From Cyanothece sp. BG0011 (GTDB lineage: Bacteria; Cyanobacteriota; Cyanobacteriia; Cyanobacteriales; Microcystaceae): a stretch of DNA of 64,000 bases. The notes under the pieces are model-generated. The model was not told the origin of the DNA. It ran no database searches and saw only the letters and a program-made list of their open reading frames with translations. The stretch covers positions 43,891-107,890 of the forward strand of contig NZ_PRLH01000092.1 of NCBI RefSeq assembly GCF_003013815.1, in the 5' to 3' direction. Shown here one piece after another: positions 17,951 through 27,204 of the stretch (positions are counted from its first letter, which is position 1; each line of letters starts with the position of its first letter). The translations under genes were made by a program, and so were the position numbers.

Positions 17951-18171
17951 CTCATATCTTGCACCTTCGATAACACCCCCCACACCCCCCTTTATAAGGG
18001 GGGCAGGGGGGGTAGGCAAGAGGCAAGAGCGGTGAGACCCCGCGCCTTCGCATCTGCGCAAGGAAACGCTCACCAAGACAGGCAAGAGTGTTTTATTTTG
18101 ACGCTAACTTATTACAAATTGATTGCCTTCTCGGTAATTATTAAGTTTACTTGTTCTGGTGCAAGATGTCA
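17951..18171 (+). mobile_element. MITE-like element, copy 1
   Basis: About 220 bp bounded by inverted ends CTCATATCTTGCACC and GGTGCAAGATGTCA, with flanks TACAA/TTGTA extending the inversion. Inside are a poly-C/poly-G hairpin (CCCCCCTTTATAAGGGGGG-type), GGCAAGAG units and a conserved right arm (TTATTTTGACGCTAACTT). It encodes no protein. It lies between scyC and the next PEP-CTERM gene, in an otherwise empty 347 bp gap. Four relatives are in this window. Confidence 0.75.
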
Positions 18172-18233
18172 GTTGTATTGATTGTTAATTAATGTTAGTT
18201 AAAACAGCAAAAAATTTAATTTTTAATTGTGAA

Positions 18234-19622
18234 ATGAAAAAAAGGATCAAAAGGTTATTTATTGTTTGTTTGACTTCTAGTTCAATAATATTAGCACCCG
18301 CTTCTCAAGTAACGGCACTTAATTTTACTTATTCTCAAACGTTTGATAGAAATGAGCAAGGACAACTTGAAATTAAATCAAATTTAGAGATTAATAATGC
18401 TAGAAATATTTATATTTTAGATGGGATTAACAACAGCGTTGAAATCTTTTCTCAAGTTGATGAGTTAAAGGCTTTTCAATCTAATTTTTTATCAACTAAT
18501 GATAAAATATTTAGTGATTCTGAAAATAATGTCTATCTCATTGACGGAATTAATAACAGTTTAATTGTTAATCCAATAGCCAATAATAATCAAGGGGTTA
18601 ATGGTGGGGGAAATATCTACTATATTAATGGTTTTAATAATTATTTAGGGGAGATTAGTTTTAGTGAAAGTTCAGGGGGGGTTATTGAGACATTTAACTG
18701 GTCTAAAAACTTAGTATCTGGACAATCTTCTCAGCCTTATTGGTCTAGCGAAATGGCAACAGAAGGAGCTAATAATATCTATGGAGTTGATGGGATTCAT
18801 AATCGATTACAAGGAATTTCTTTTTCTTCTAATGAAACAGGAAACTTTTATGTTGTCGATGGATTAAATAATTCTTTTAATGTTTTTAATTCTTATCAAG
18901 GATTGAATAGAGATGGACAATTAAATTGGAATAAAAATTTAGTCTCAGATGGCGAAGGTAATCTATCTTGGTTGAATGAAGTAACGTCTAATGCTACAAA
19001 ATCTCTGTTTCAACTTGATGGTATTAATCAAACTGTTCAGCGTTCTCTACTTAACCAAAATTATGATTATCTCTATTCTTTAGATGGCATTAATAATCAA
19101 CTACAAATTTTACCGCCTGAGCCTTCTCTTTTTTCTTTATTTAATATTTTAAATCAAAATAATGATAATCAATGGCAATGGTTTACTGATGAAGAAGTTC
19201 CTGCTTGGGATGCAGGGAATGAATCAGAATTTGAAGTTGAGCCTTCTTTGATCTCTTTTTTCTCAAATTTTGCTAGTAATAATCAATCTATTTCTTTTCC
19301 TGAAAATTTAAGTTTAGAAGAATTAGAAACGATTTTCGGTAGTGCTTTCGGGGAAGAAAATTCTTTTAATTTACAATTTTTTGAGTTACTTACATTACTG
19401 TCTAATAATGAACAATTGAGTTTGACAGATTTTTTGAATAATGATTCGTTATCATCCTTTAATTTTAATGATATTTTTATCACTGAAGAAACTCAGAATT
19501 CTCCACCACAAACATTGGTGTCTGTGCCTGAACCATCCTTTAATTTTGGCTTAGGATTTTTCGGATTACTCAAACTAATTTATCTTTTTAAAAAATACCA
19601 TGAACCCAATCAAAAAACATAA
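18234..19622 (+). CDS. PEP-CTERM protein with seven DGINN repeats
   Basis: A secreted or surface protein of unknown function in the scy operon. I prefer the start at 18234 (MKKRIKRLFIVCLTSSSIILAPASQVTA), which gives a clear signal peptide; the frame also opens at 18192. Seven motifs of the form IYxLDGINNSL recur. From the third onward they alternate 53-54 and 22-23 residues apart, giving an approximately 76-residue unit that also contains NWNKNLVS. The C-terminus is a classic PEP-CTERM sorting signal: VPEP, a hydrophobic segment and basic FKKYH. It occupies the scyD position but lacks NHL repeats. A propeller or solenoid fold is conceivable. Role in monomer processing or sheath anchoring is inferred. 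Confidence 0.75.
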   Translation: MKKRIKRLFIVCLTSSSIILAPASQVTALNFTYSQTFDRNEQGQLEIKSNLEINNARNIYILDGINNSVEIFSQVDELKAFQSNFLSTNDKIFSDSENNVYLIDGINNSLIVNPIANNNQGVNGGGNIYYINGFNNYLGEISFSESSGGVIETFNWSKNLVSGQSSQPYWSSEMATEGANNIYGVDGIHNRLQGISFSSNETGNFYVVDGLNNSFNVFNSYQGLNRDGQLNWNKNLVSDGEGNLSWLNEVTSNATKSLFQLDGINQTVQRSLLNQNYDYLYSLDGINNQLQILPPEPSLFSLFNILNQNNDNQWQWFTDEEVPAWDAGNESEFEVEPSLISFFSNFASNNQSISFPENLSLEELETIFGSAFGEENSFNLQFFELLTLLSNNEQLSLTDFLNNDSLSSFNFNDIFITEETQNSPPQTLVSVPEPSFNFGLGFFGLLKLIYLFKKYHEPNQKT

Positions 19623-19685
19623 AATACTTGGCTTTTAACACAAACAAAATCTTCTAAAACTTTTGAAAAATTTGAGAGAATAAAC

Positions 19686-20426
19686 ATGGACAAATCTACT
19701 GAAAATGTGATAAATTTATTAGAGTATTGGTTATCACAACAACTAGAATTTGATAGCTGGCAATGGCTTAACCAAAAAAGACAACAAATTACTAAAGGTG
19801 TCTCTAAAAAAATCTTATTTTTGACCTTTAGTTCTGTGTCTCGTTATATTGGTAAAACAGATTTAAAATTATTACCCAACGATTGGCAAGCCATAGAAAA
19901 GGTTCGTTTTGGATGGTTTCCTGGACATTGGAGCCTTGATCAAACGGCTCGAACCCTGTTAATTTTATCTTTTGCTCATGAAAGTCCCCAAGACTATTTT
20001 TACACCCTTGAGCAAATCTTTAACACGGCTGATATGGAGGAATTAGTAGCTCTTTATCAAGCTTTACCCCTTGTTCCCTATCCTCAACAGTATCGTCTTC
20101 GTGCTGCAGAAGGGCTACGATCTAACATGGTTGCTGTTTTTAATGCAGTAGCTTTACATAATCCTTATCCTGCCGAATATTTTGATGATTTAGCTTGGAA
20201 TCAAATGGTCTTAAAAGCCCTCTTTGTTGAAAGTCCTTTGCGCCTTATTAATGGTTTAGAGCGTCGTGTTAATCCTCAACTGTTGCAAATGTTAATTGAT
20301 TATGCTCACGAACGTCTAGCAGCGCAACGCTCTGTCTCTCCTGAACTGATACATTTAGTCAAAAAGTTTGGAAATTCAACGATGATGGCTGATTTAGAGC
20401 AGAATTTTTCCACTGTCAGCCACTAA
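19686..20426 (+). CDS. eboA: EboA family protein
   Basis: A 246-residue protein matching EboA of the ebo cluster in length and gene order (eboA-eboB-eboC). The ebo genes are needed in cyanobacteria for movement of the scytonemin monomer to the periplasm, and relatives occur in algae and other bacteria. The biochemical activity of EboA is unknown. The sequence is mainly helical, with WFPGHWSLDQTARTLLIL and PYPQQYRLRAAEGLRSN as likely conserved stretches, and no signal peptide or membrane span. It is followed 49 bp later by eboB. Confidence 0.82.
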   Translation: MDKSTENVINLLEYWLSQQLEFDSWQWLNQKRQQITKGVSKKILFLTFSSVSRYIGKTDLKLLPNDWQAIEKVRFGWFPGHWSLDQTARTLLILSFAHESPQDYFYTLEQIFNTADMEELVALYQALPLVPYPQQYRLRAAEGLRSNMVAVFNAVALHNPYPAEYFDDLAWNQMVLKALFVESPLRLINGLERRVNPQLLQMLIDYAHERLAAQRSVSPELIHLVKKFGNSTMMADLEQNFSTVSH

Positions 20427-20475
20427 CCAACCTCAAACATTAAAAAACTTTTGATCACTCACCCATATTAATGTC

Positions 20476-21390
20476 ATGATGTATATCGATCCTCATATTC
20501 ATATGTCTTCTCGCACCACTGATGATTATCAAGCCATGCAAAAAGCGGGAATTGTAGCCGTTATTGAACCTGCTTTTTGGTTAGGACAACCGCGCACTAG
20601 CGTTGACTCTTTTCGAGACTATTTTAGTAGTTTAGTGGGTTGGGAAAGATTTCGCGCTGGACAGTTTGGTATTCGCCACTACTGCACTATCGGACTCAAC
20701 TCCAAAGAAGCGAATAATGAAGCCTTAGCTGAGGCGGTGATGGAACTGTTACCCCTCTATCTCTGTAAAGAGGGAGTCGTCGCTATTGGAGAAATTGGCT
20801 ATGATGATATGACCCCCACAGAAGATAAGTATTTTCGAGCGCAACTCGAACTCGCCAAAGAAACCGATATGCTGGTTCTGGTACATACCCCTCACCGCAA
20901 CAAAAAAGCAGGGACTAGCTACAGCATGAATGTTTGTCTCGAACACGGTTTAAAGCCTTCTCAAGTGATTATTGACCACAATAACGAAGAAACTGTTCAA
21001 GAAGTCCTAGATCGTGGCTTTTGGGCTGCTTTTACCATTTATCCCCATACCAAGATGAGTAATGCTCGCATGGTTGAAGTGGTGCGTCATTATGGTTGCG
21101 ATCGCATTATTGTTGATAGTAGTGCTGACTGGGGAGTTAGTGACCCCTTAGCGGTTCCCAAAACTGCACAATTAATGATTGAGCGAGGCATTCCTAAAAC
21201 CCATGTGCAAGCGGTGTGTTATCAAAATGCGTTAACCGCTTATGGTCAAAGTGGTCAGATAAAGGAACAAGACTGGTTAAACCCTCCGGCTGTGGACCAA
21301 CGTCAGCTATTTAGTGGTAACTCGGTATTACGGGGACAAACGCCAGTAATAAGCAATGAACAGCCTCGTAACCCTGTTTTAATTGAATAG
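20476..21390 (+). CDS. eboB: EboB, TatD-family metal-dependent hydrolase
   Basis: A 304-residue amidohydrolase-fold protein. Metal ligands are visible as DPHIHM near the N-terminus, AIGEIGYDD (about residue 100), a histidine in LVHTPHRNK and IIDHNNEE, and a late aspartate in IIVDSSADWG. In the ebo cluster this TatD-like enzyme is expected in the cytoplasm, with an unknown substrate linked to scytonemin monomer export. Two adjacent ATGs (20476 and 20479) can start it. It lies between eboA and eboC, with 45 bp to the next gene. Confidence 0.87.
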   Translation: MMYIDPHIHMSSRTTDDYQAMQKAGIVAVIEPAFWLGQPRTSVDSFRDYFSSLVGWERFRAGQFGIRHYCTIGLNSKEANNEALAEAVMELLPLYLCKEGVVAIGEIGYDDMTPTEDKYFRAQLELAKETDMLVLVHTPHRNKKAGTSYSMNVCLEHGLKPSQVIIDHNNEETVQEVLDRGFWAAFTIYPHTKMSNARMVEVVRHYGCDRIIVDSSADWGVSDPLAVPKTAQLMIERGIPKTHVQAVCYQNALTAYGQSGQIKEQDWLNPPAVDQRQLFSGNSVLRGQTPVISNEQPRNPVLIE

Positions 21391-21435
21391 CCTTTTTATT
21401 TAATCTTTCTCCCTCTGCTCACGTCTGATTTCTAA

Positions 21436-22359
21436 ATGATAAACATGATACAACTATCAACGACAAGGGAAACATTAAAGTTCCCTCAGAAAATTTTAGC
21501 CTATGTGCAGTTAATGCGTCCTGCTAATATTGTGACGGCATGGGCTGACATTTTAGCAGGATTAGCGGTTTCTGGCATTTTATTTGATGATTTTGCCATT
21601 TTAGCTTGCTTAATGATAGCGACAACTGGACTTTACGGCGGCGGAATTGTTTTTAATGATGTATTTGATGTCAAACTTGATTCCCAAGAACGTCCCGAAC
21701 GTCCTCTTCCTAGTCACCGCGCTTCTTTGGGGGGTGCCATTACCCTTGGGTGTTCTCTATTTTTGTTAGGTATTGGGGCAACAGTATATGTATCTTTTAT
21801 AAGCACAATTTTAGCGGTTTCTGTTGCCGTCTTAGCCCTCATTTATGATACTTGGGGCAAACATCATCCTCTACTAGGCCCTTTGAACATGGGTTTATGT
21901 CGCGGTGGTAATTTATGGTTGGGCATGAGTGCATCTGTTTCTATTGTGCAAGAGAAATGGTATCTGGCCTTAATTCCTATTACCTATATTGCGGCCATAA
22001 CGGCTATCTCTCGAGGAGAGGTTAAAGGAGGTCAACGAATCACTGGAATTGTCTCTTTAGGACTGTTAACAGGGGTTTTAGGGGGATTACTTAGTTTAAA
22101 CTGGATTTTTGCAGATTATTCTTTAGCAATGTTGCCTTTTTGGGTTCTTTTCGCTGTCATGCTCTTACCTTCTTGGATAAACGCAATGAGTCATCCTGAT
22201 GCTGAGAATATTCGCCGAGCGGTCAAAATGGGGGTTATTTCTCTGATTATTCTCAATGCCACCATTGGGGCCATATTCGGTGGTCTGACGGCAGGATTAT
22301 CAATTTTGCTATTATTTCCCCTTTCTAAGTCCCTTGCACAGTTATTTAGTGTTACCTAA
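21436..22359 (+). CDS. eboC: EboC, UbiA-family prenyltransferase
   Basis: An integral membrane protein of 307 residues with 7-9 hydrophobic segments. It carries the UbiA diphosphate-binding motif NDVFDVKLDSQERPERPLPS (residues about 75-95) and a second Asp motif (LIYDTWGKHHP, about 133-143). UbiA enzymes transfer prenyl groups to aromatic acceptors. In the ebo cluster the acceptor is unknown and may be a lipid-like molecule needed for monomer export. The start could also be the second methionine at 21445. A mobile-element copy begins 9 bp after the stop and separates it from the dsbA-like gene. Confidence 0.87.
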   Translation: MINMIQLSTTRETLKFPQKILAYVQLMRPANIVTAWADILAGLAVSGILFDDFAILACLMIATTGLYGGGIVFNDVFDVKLDSQERPERPLPSHRASLGGAITLGCSLFLLGIGATVYVSFISTILAVSVAVLALIYDTWGKHHPLLGPLNMGLCRGGNLWLGMSASVSIVQEKWYLALIPITYIAAITAISRGEVKGGQRITGIVSLGLLTGVLGGLLSLNWIFADYSLAMLPFWVLFAVMLLPSWINAMSHPDAENIRRAVKMGVISLIILNATIGAIFGGLTAGLSILLLFPLSKSLAQLFSVT

Positions 22360-22368
22360 CGTCTTTTA

Positions 22369-22604
22369 CCCATATCTTGCACCTTCGATAATCCCCCCAC
22401 ACCCCCCACACCCCCCTTTCAAAGGGGGGCAGGGGGGGTAGGGGGCAGGGGGGGTAGGGGGCAGGGGGGGTAGGCAAGGGTTCTCCCCCTCACAAAAGGG
22501 GGAGTTAGAGGGGGTGGCAAGAGTATTTCATTTTGACGCTAACTTGTTCACAATTGATTACCTTCTCATGATTATTAAGTTTTCTTGTACTGATGCAAAA
22601 TGTT
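22369..22604 (+). mobile_element. MITE-like element, copy 2
   Basis: About 236 bp with left end CCATATCTTGCACC and a decayed right end TGATGCAAAATGTTA. The core holds a CCCCCCTTTCAAAGGGGGG hairpin, three GGCAGGGGGGGTAGG units and one copy of the 43 bp hairpin unit that is tandem at 46379-46507. The right arm TTTTGACGCTAACTTGTTCA matches copy 1. It lies between eboC and the dsbA-like gene. Confidence 0.7.
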
Positions 22605-22627
22605 ACTTTTACCGAGTTTAAAAAACG

Positions 22628-23281
22628 ATGATTGTTGATATTTTTTATGATACTGCTTGCCCTTGGTGTTGGATTAGTTTTCAACATTTATTGACGGCAC
22701 TACAACAATGGCAAGGTGAACCTATTACCTTACAATGGCATCCCTATCTACTTAATACTAAGATTTCCCCTAAAAAACCTGAATTTCATCAACTAATGAA
22801 AAAACGAAAAATACTACAAACAGAAGAACTGAATCAATTATATAAGTGTTTGCAACAACAAAAAATATCAAGGAGAATCAGAGTTGATTTTAATAAAATT
22901 CGGTTAGGGGTTAATACAAAACTGTCTCATCAATTAGTTATTTTAATGCCAGAAGAAAAAAAAGCGAGCATGGTTAAAAAGATTTACCGATCTTTTTTTG
23001 AAAAGGGGTTAAATATTGGAGATCGTGATATTCTACTGTCAATTGCCGAAGACTTTGGACTGAATATTGATGAAGTGAAAAGAAGTTTATTCAATCAAGA
23101 ACTTGAAAAACAAATTATTAAAGATACTACCTTAGCTCGTCTCAGGGGTATTATGAATGTTCCCTTTTTTATCATCAATAAGCAGTTTAAAATATATTTT
23201 TCTCAATCTCCTAATATTTTTATTCGTTCCTTAAATCGAGCGTCTTTCATTTCTTCTTTAAACCCTCCTTACTATCATTAA
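22628..23281 (+). CDS. DsbA-family oxidoreductase (FrnE-like)
   Basis: A 217-residue thioredoxin-fold protein with active site C11-P-W-C14 (FYDTACPWCWISFQHL) and the late cis-Pro segment RGIMNVPFFIINKQF. No signal peptide is seen, which fits the cytoplasmic FrnE-type branch better than periplasmic DsbA. DsbA-like genes are recurring members of scytonemin loci, but their reaction there has not been established. It sits between the element after eboC and eboD, 65 bp from the latter. Confidence 0.85.
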   Translation: MIVDIFYDTACPWCWISFQHLLTALQQWQGEPITLQWHPYLLNTKISPKKPEFHQLMKKRKILQTEELNQLYKCLQQQKISRRIRVDFNKIRLGVNTKLSHQLVILMPEEKKASMVKKIYRSFFEKGLNIGDRDILLSIAEDFGLNIDEVKRSLFNQELEKQIIKDTTLARLRGIMNVPFFIINKQFKIYFSQSPNIFIRSLNRASFISSLNPPYYH

Positions 23282-23346
23282 TTATTGATACCTGTTCAAC
23301 CAAGTCTCTTAATCTATCCTCTAGAAAATTACTTTTTTTAAAACCG

Positions 23347-24552
23347 ATGACTTTCAGCATTTCTTCTAATACCCAAAAAAGCAATAGTTTTCCTGCTATT
23401 CAACAACAAATTCCCGTAACCTTTAAGTATGCAGTTCATTTTACCCAAGATATTTTTAATATCAAAAATCCTTTATTAGCCCAAACCATTGCCGCAGACG
23501 GAACCGCAACCGTTAAAAAAGCGATCGCAGTGGTAGATTCTGGATTATTATGTCATTGTCCCCAACTGCTTAACCAAATTAAAGACTATGCTCAGTGGTA
23601 TCATCAAGATATACGGCTCTCCTTAGACCCAATTCCAGTAACAGGAGGAGAACAAGCAAAAAATGAAGCAAAATTTGTTGAAAATCTGCACGCTTGGATA
23701 GAACGCGCTCACTTATGTCGTCATTCTTACATTTTAGCCATTGGTGGGGGTGCTATCCTAGATATGGTAGGTTATGCTGCAGCAACAGCCCATCGAGGTA
23801 TTCGACTGATTCGTATTCCAACAACAGTATTGGCTCAAAATGATTCGGGTGTTGGGGTGAAAAATGGCATCAATGCTTTTAATAAAAAGAACTTTTTAGG
23901 GACCTTTGCTCCTCCTTATGCAGTGATTAATGACTGCAATTTTTTGACAACCCTCGATGAGCGAGACTGGCGTTCTGGCATTGCAGAAGCGGTCAAGGTG
24001 GCCTTAATTAAAGATAGGGCTTTCTTTGAGGAGATTAAAACTTATGCTGAGCAACTCGCTGAGCGTAACCTAGTCATCATGCAAAAAATTATCTATCGTT
24101 GCGCTCAGTTGCATTTAGCCCATATTGCCAAGGGAGGCGACCCTTTTGAAATGGGTTCATCCCGTCCCCTTGATTTTGGACATTGGGCAGCCCACAGATT
24201 AGAGTATCTCACAGATTATCAATTACGTCACGGGGAAGCGGTGGCTATTGGTATTGCTTTAGATAGTACCTATTCTTATTTACTGGGTTTACTCTCTTGG
24301 AAAAAGTGTCAGCAAATTATCAATACTTTAAAAACTCTAGGATTTGAGATTTCTATTCCTCAATTAGCGTTAAATAAAGAGACTGATTCTTCTATTAGTT
24401 TATTTCAGGGGTTAAAAGAATTTCAAGAACATTTAGGGGGAGAACTTACCATTACTTTATTACAAGATATTGGCCAGGGATTAGAAGTTCATGAAGTTGA
24501 TATTTCTTTGTATAAACGGGCAGTTTCTTTGTTACAAAATTGGGATAATTAA
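23347..24552 (+). CDS. eboD: EboD, 3-dehydroquinate-synthase-like protein
   Basis: A 401-residue protein of the AroB/sugar-phosphate cyclase superfamily. Visible motifs are the NAD-binding segment ILAIGGGAILDMVGYAAA, RIPTTVLAQNDSGVGVKNGIN, the metal-ligand region SGIAEAVKVALIKD and the late histidines in FGHWAAHRLE and LRHGEAVAIG. It is longer than housekeeping AroB (about 360) and belongs by context to EboD, whose substrate is unknown. The published order continues with eboE and eboF, but here an NmrA-like gene follows, and no EboE or EboF homologue was recognised in the window. Confidence 0.85.
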   Translation: MTFSISSNTQKSNSFPAIQQQIPVTFKYAVHFTQDIFNIKNPLLAQTIAADGTATVKKAIAVVDSGLLCHCPQLLNQIKDYAQWYHQDIRLSLDPIPVTGGEQAKNEAKFVENLHAWIERAHLCRHSYILAIGGGAILDMVGYAAATAHRGIRLIRIPTTVLAQNDSGVGVKNGINAFNKKNFLGTFAPPYAVINDCNFLTTLDERDWRSGIAEAVKVALIKDRAFFEEIKTYAEQLAERNLVIMQKIIYRCAQLHLAHIAKGGDPFEMGSSRPLDFGHWAAHRLEYLTDYQLRHGEAVAIGIALDSTYSYLLGLLSWKKCQQIINTLKTLGFEISIPQLALNKETDSSISLFQGLKEFQEHLGGELTITLLQDIGQGLEVHEVDISLYKRAVSLLQNWDN

Positions 24553-24579
24553 TCGTTAATTATTTATTCACTCATTTTC

Positions 24580-24662
24580 AGTAGATCACAAAGATCCTCG
24601 TCTCCCTGCTCCCCTGCCCCCTGCTCCTCCGCAAGCTTTTATCAGTAAGTTTTCGATCTACT
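24580..24662. repeat. Small inverted-repeat element with CT-rich core
   Basis: Inverted arms AGTAGATC (24580-24587) and GATCTACT (24655-24662) enclose a C/T-rich core (CTCCCTGCTCCCCTGCC-type). It may be a separate short palindromic repeat family. Low confidence because the arms are only 8 bp. Confidence 0.3.
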
Positions 24663-24698
24663 CATTTTACAATATTTATTTGATGCCTAAAAATTAAA

Positions 24699-25550
24699 AT
24701 GTTAGTCATTGGTGCTACCGGAAATGTCGGACGAGAAGTTATTAAAACTGCCTTGAACCAAGGACTCAAGCCAGTCGCTGCCGTGCGAAATATTACCAAA
24801 GCAAAGAAAGACTTTGGTGAGGATTTATCAATGGTAAAATTTGACTTCTATGACCGTAACACCTGGTTTAAAGCCCTCGAAGCACAAAAATTCCTATTTC
24901 TACTACGACCTCCCGCCATTTCAGAGGTTGAGGAGACGTTAAACCCGTTTATTGATGTTGCTAAACAAGCAGGCATTGAACATATTATCTTTTTATCCGT
25001 TGCCGGAGCCGAAAAAAATAAATTTATCCCACATCGCAAAGTTGAGGATCATCTTATCTCCCTTGATGCTCATTATACTATTCTCAGACCAGGCTTTTTT
25101 GCTCAAAACCTCCAAGATGCCTATCGACTCGATATTATAGAAAGCGATCGCATTATGGTTCCTGCTGGCCATACTCCCGTCAACTGGATAGATGTGCGGG
25201 ATGTGGCCGAGGTAGCCACATTAATCTTGAGAAACCCCTTTGCTCATGCTGGAAAAGCCTATACTCTCGCTGGGCCAGGACCCGTCCTCTGGGAAGAGGT
25301 TGTAGAGAGCCTCAGTGACGTTTTAGGGCGCGATATTCAATACCAAGCCGTTTCTATCCCTCGATATATTTTTCACCTGAAAAAGCGGGGGTTATCAAGG
25401 GGTGCGATCATCGTTCAAACGATTATTCATGTTTTACTACGATTGGGTCAAGGTGCGATAGAAGATAATACCCTTGAGCGTCTACTGGGTCATCCTAGCC
25501 GAACTATTGAAACTTATATCCGCGAGAATGCAGAGATTTGGCAAATTTAA
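24699..25550 (+). CDS. NmrA-like NAD(P)-binding protein
   Basis: A 283-residue atypical short-chain dehydrogenase. It begins with the Rossmann glycine motif LVIGATGNVGREV (residues 2-14) and resembles NmrA/HSCARG and NAD(P)H-quinone-reductase-like proteins (FLSVAGAEKNKFIPHRKVEDHL, TILRPGFFAQNLQDAY). The catalytic YxxxK of classical SDRs is not obvious. It lies inside the scy operon between eboD and a ScyD/E-like gene. It could be a pathway oxidoreductase, a redox sensor or an insertion. I know of no assigned scytonemin function for it. Confidence 0.8.
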   Translation: MLVIGATGNVGREVIKTALNQGLKPVAAVRNITKAKKDFGEDLSMVKFDFYDRNTWFKALEAQKFLFLLRPPAISEVEETLNPFIDVAKQAGIEHIIFLSVAGAEKNKFIPHRKVEDHLISLDAHYTILRPGFFAQNLQDAYRLDIIESDRIMVPAGHTPVNWIDVRDVAEVATLILRNPFAHAGKAYTLAGPGPVLWEEVVESLSDVLGRDIQYQAVSIPRYIFHLKKRGLSRGAIIVQTIIHVLLRLGQGAIEDNTLERLLGHPSRTIETYIRENAEIWQI

Positions 25551-25756
25551 TCACTAATTTTTCTAATAACTAAAAAATCGTCACCCCAAACCAAAAATAG
25601 TTCATAGTTTTTTAACTTTTATATCTTCTATCCTATTTTAAGAAGCTGATGATTTGGCTACTAAAATCCACTTTTAACAAGAAAAAACTTAAATTTCTTT
25701 TGTTAGTTTGTGGTAATTGCAATTAAAAGATCCAGATATATTTAGTCAAGGGACGA

Positions 25757-27184
25757 ATGAAACTTAAGCAATTTATTTTTACATTTTTGTCAGGTTGTGT
25801 GGCGATGGTTTCGGGAACTCAGGTAGCACAAGCTGCGAGTTTTGAAATATTAGCCAGTAATCTTAACAACCCCAGAGGACTCAGTTTCGGCGCTGATGGT
25901 AGTATCTATGTCGGAGAAACAGGAACAGGAGGGAATGGTAAATGTCAGCCCTCTCCGAGTACCATGTTTGCTGAGATTTGTGCAGGAAACACAGGTTCTG
26001 TTACCAAAATAGGTATTGATGGAACTGTCTCGCGAGTTGTCAATAACTTTGATTCTCTCGCCCTTCAACCGACTCAAGAACAAGGGGCAGGACCACAACA
26101 GTTACAATTTGATTCTGAAGGCAATGCTTATCTGTTAACTGGTTATGCTGGTTTTCCGGGCAACCGTGACTTAGAACTTAACCAACTCTCCCAAGGTTTA
26201 GAACTGCCCCCCGATCAAGCCTTTATTGCTCCACCTTCAGATCCAGAGGACGTTTTAGGAGCAGACAACTTAGCTAAATTATTTCGCGTTGATCTCGCCA
26301 CCCAAGAATTGACAGAAATCTTCGATTTTGGTGAATACGAAATATTAAACAATGTTGATGGGGGAGATTTTATCACTAATCCCTACGACTTAGAAATTGC
26401 TAACAATCGAGCTTATGTCGTTGATGCGGGTGCTAACGTCATTTACGACTTTAGCTTAGATGGCACCGATGTCAATGCTGTGGCCTCCCTCACTCAGCTT
26501 GTGGAAGATGTCGAATTTCCCCCTGGAACAATGATTCCCCCAGAGGAGTTACCGGAAGGAAACCCTGGGGGTATGTCTCCTGATGTGAGAGACTCTGAAC
26601 CCTTACCAGGGACAATTCTACCAACGACCTTAGAATTACAATCAGTTCCCACAGGGGCAACTATTGGCCCTGATGGAGCTTACTATTTCGGCGAACTCAC
26701 AGGTTTTCCCTATCCTGAAGGAGAAGCAAGGGTTTTTCGTCTCAATGAAGAGGGGGTTCCTGAAGTCTTTGCCGAAGGATTTACCCAAATTGCTGATATT
26801 GTTTTTGACCAAGACGGCAACTTATTAGTCTTACAGTTTGCCGACCTAGCCCAATGGCGGGAAAGTGTTAATGGTAGTTTAGCGGGTTTACCGGGTTCAA
26901 TTCTTCAAGTCACCCCAGAAGGGATGATTTCTACCTTACTTGATGAAAATATTTTCTCTGCCACTGGGATAGAAGTCGATAATAACGGAGACATTATTTT
27001 AGTCAATAACGGGGTAGGAACTCAAGGTGAGGTAGTTCGCGTGACTATGACCCCACCGCCAGGGATAGAGCCTGAATCAGTTCCTGAACCCACTTCTGTG
27101 TTGAGTTTGGTGGCATTTGGTGTCGGCTCTCGTTTCCTTTTTAAAGGTAAAAACAAGCAAGTCAGTGACAAAGATTCAGCTTAG
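25757..27184 (+). CDS. ScyD/ScyE family PEP-CTERM protein
   Basis: A 475-residue secreted protein of the ScyD/ScyE type. A signal peptide is evident (MKLKQFIFTFLSGCVAMVSG, cleaved near AQAAS). Propeller-type repeats follow (NPRGLSFGADGSIYVGETG, LQFDSEGNAYLLTGYA, TIGPDGAYYFGELTG, IVFDQDGNLLVLQFA, IEVDNNGDIILVNNG). The C-terminus has a PEP-CTERM signal (VPEPTSVLSLV, a hydrophobic stretch, FKGKNK). ScyD-F proteins are thought to act in the periplasm on the monomer during dimerisation or assembly, but their chemistry is not proven. It is followed 116 bp later by the ScyF-like gene. Confidence 0.85.
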   Translation: MKLKQFIFTFLSGCVAMVSGTQVAQAASFEILASNLNNPRGLSFGADGSIYVGETGTGGNGKCQPSPSTMFAEICAGNTGSVTKIGIDGTVSRVVNNFDSLALQPTQEQGAGPQQLQFDSEGNAYLLTGYAGFPGNRDLELNQLSQGLELPPDQAFIAPPSDPEDVLGADNLAKLFRVDLATQELTEIFDFGEYEILNNVDGGDFITNPYDLEIANNRAYVVDAGANVIYDFSLDGTDVNAVASLTQLVEDVEFPPGTMIPPEELPEGNPGGMSPDVRDSEPLPGTILPTTLELQSVPTGATIGPDGAYYFGELTGFPYPEGEARVFRLNEEGVPEVFAEGFTQIADIVFDQDGNLLVLQFADLAQWRESVNGSLAGLPGSILQVTPEGMISTLLDENIFSATGIEVDNNGDIILVNNGVGTQGEVVRVTMTPPPGIEPESVPEPTSVLSLVAFGVGSRFLFKGKNKQVSDKDSA

Positions 27185-27204
27185 TTACCTTTTTTGTGTC
27201 GGGT

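Noticed and set aside
23347..24552. Housekeeping aroB
   Set aside because: The protein is longer than AroB and sits among eboA-C and scy genes, so EboD fits better.
24580..24662. Sixth copy of the MITE-like family
   Set aside because: It lacks the CTTGCACC ends and the arms are a different 8-mer.
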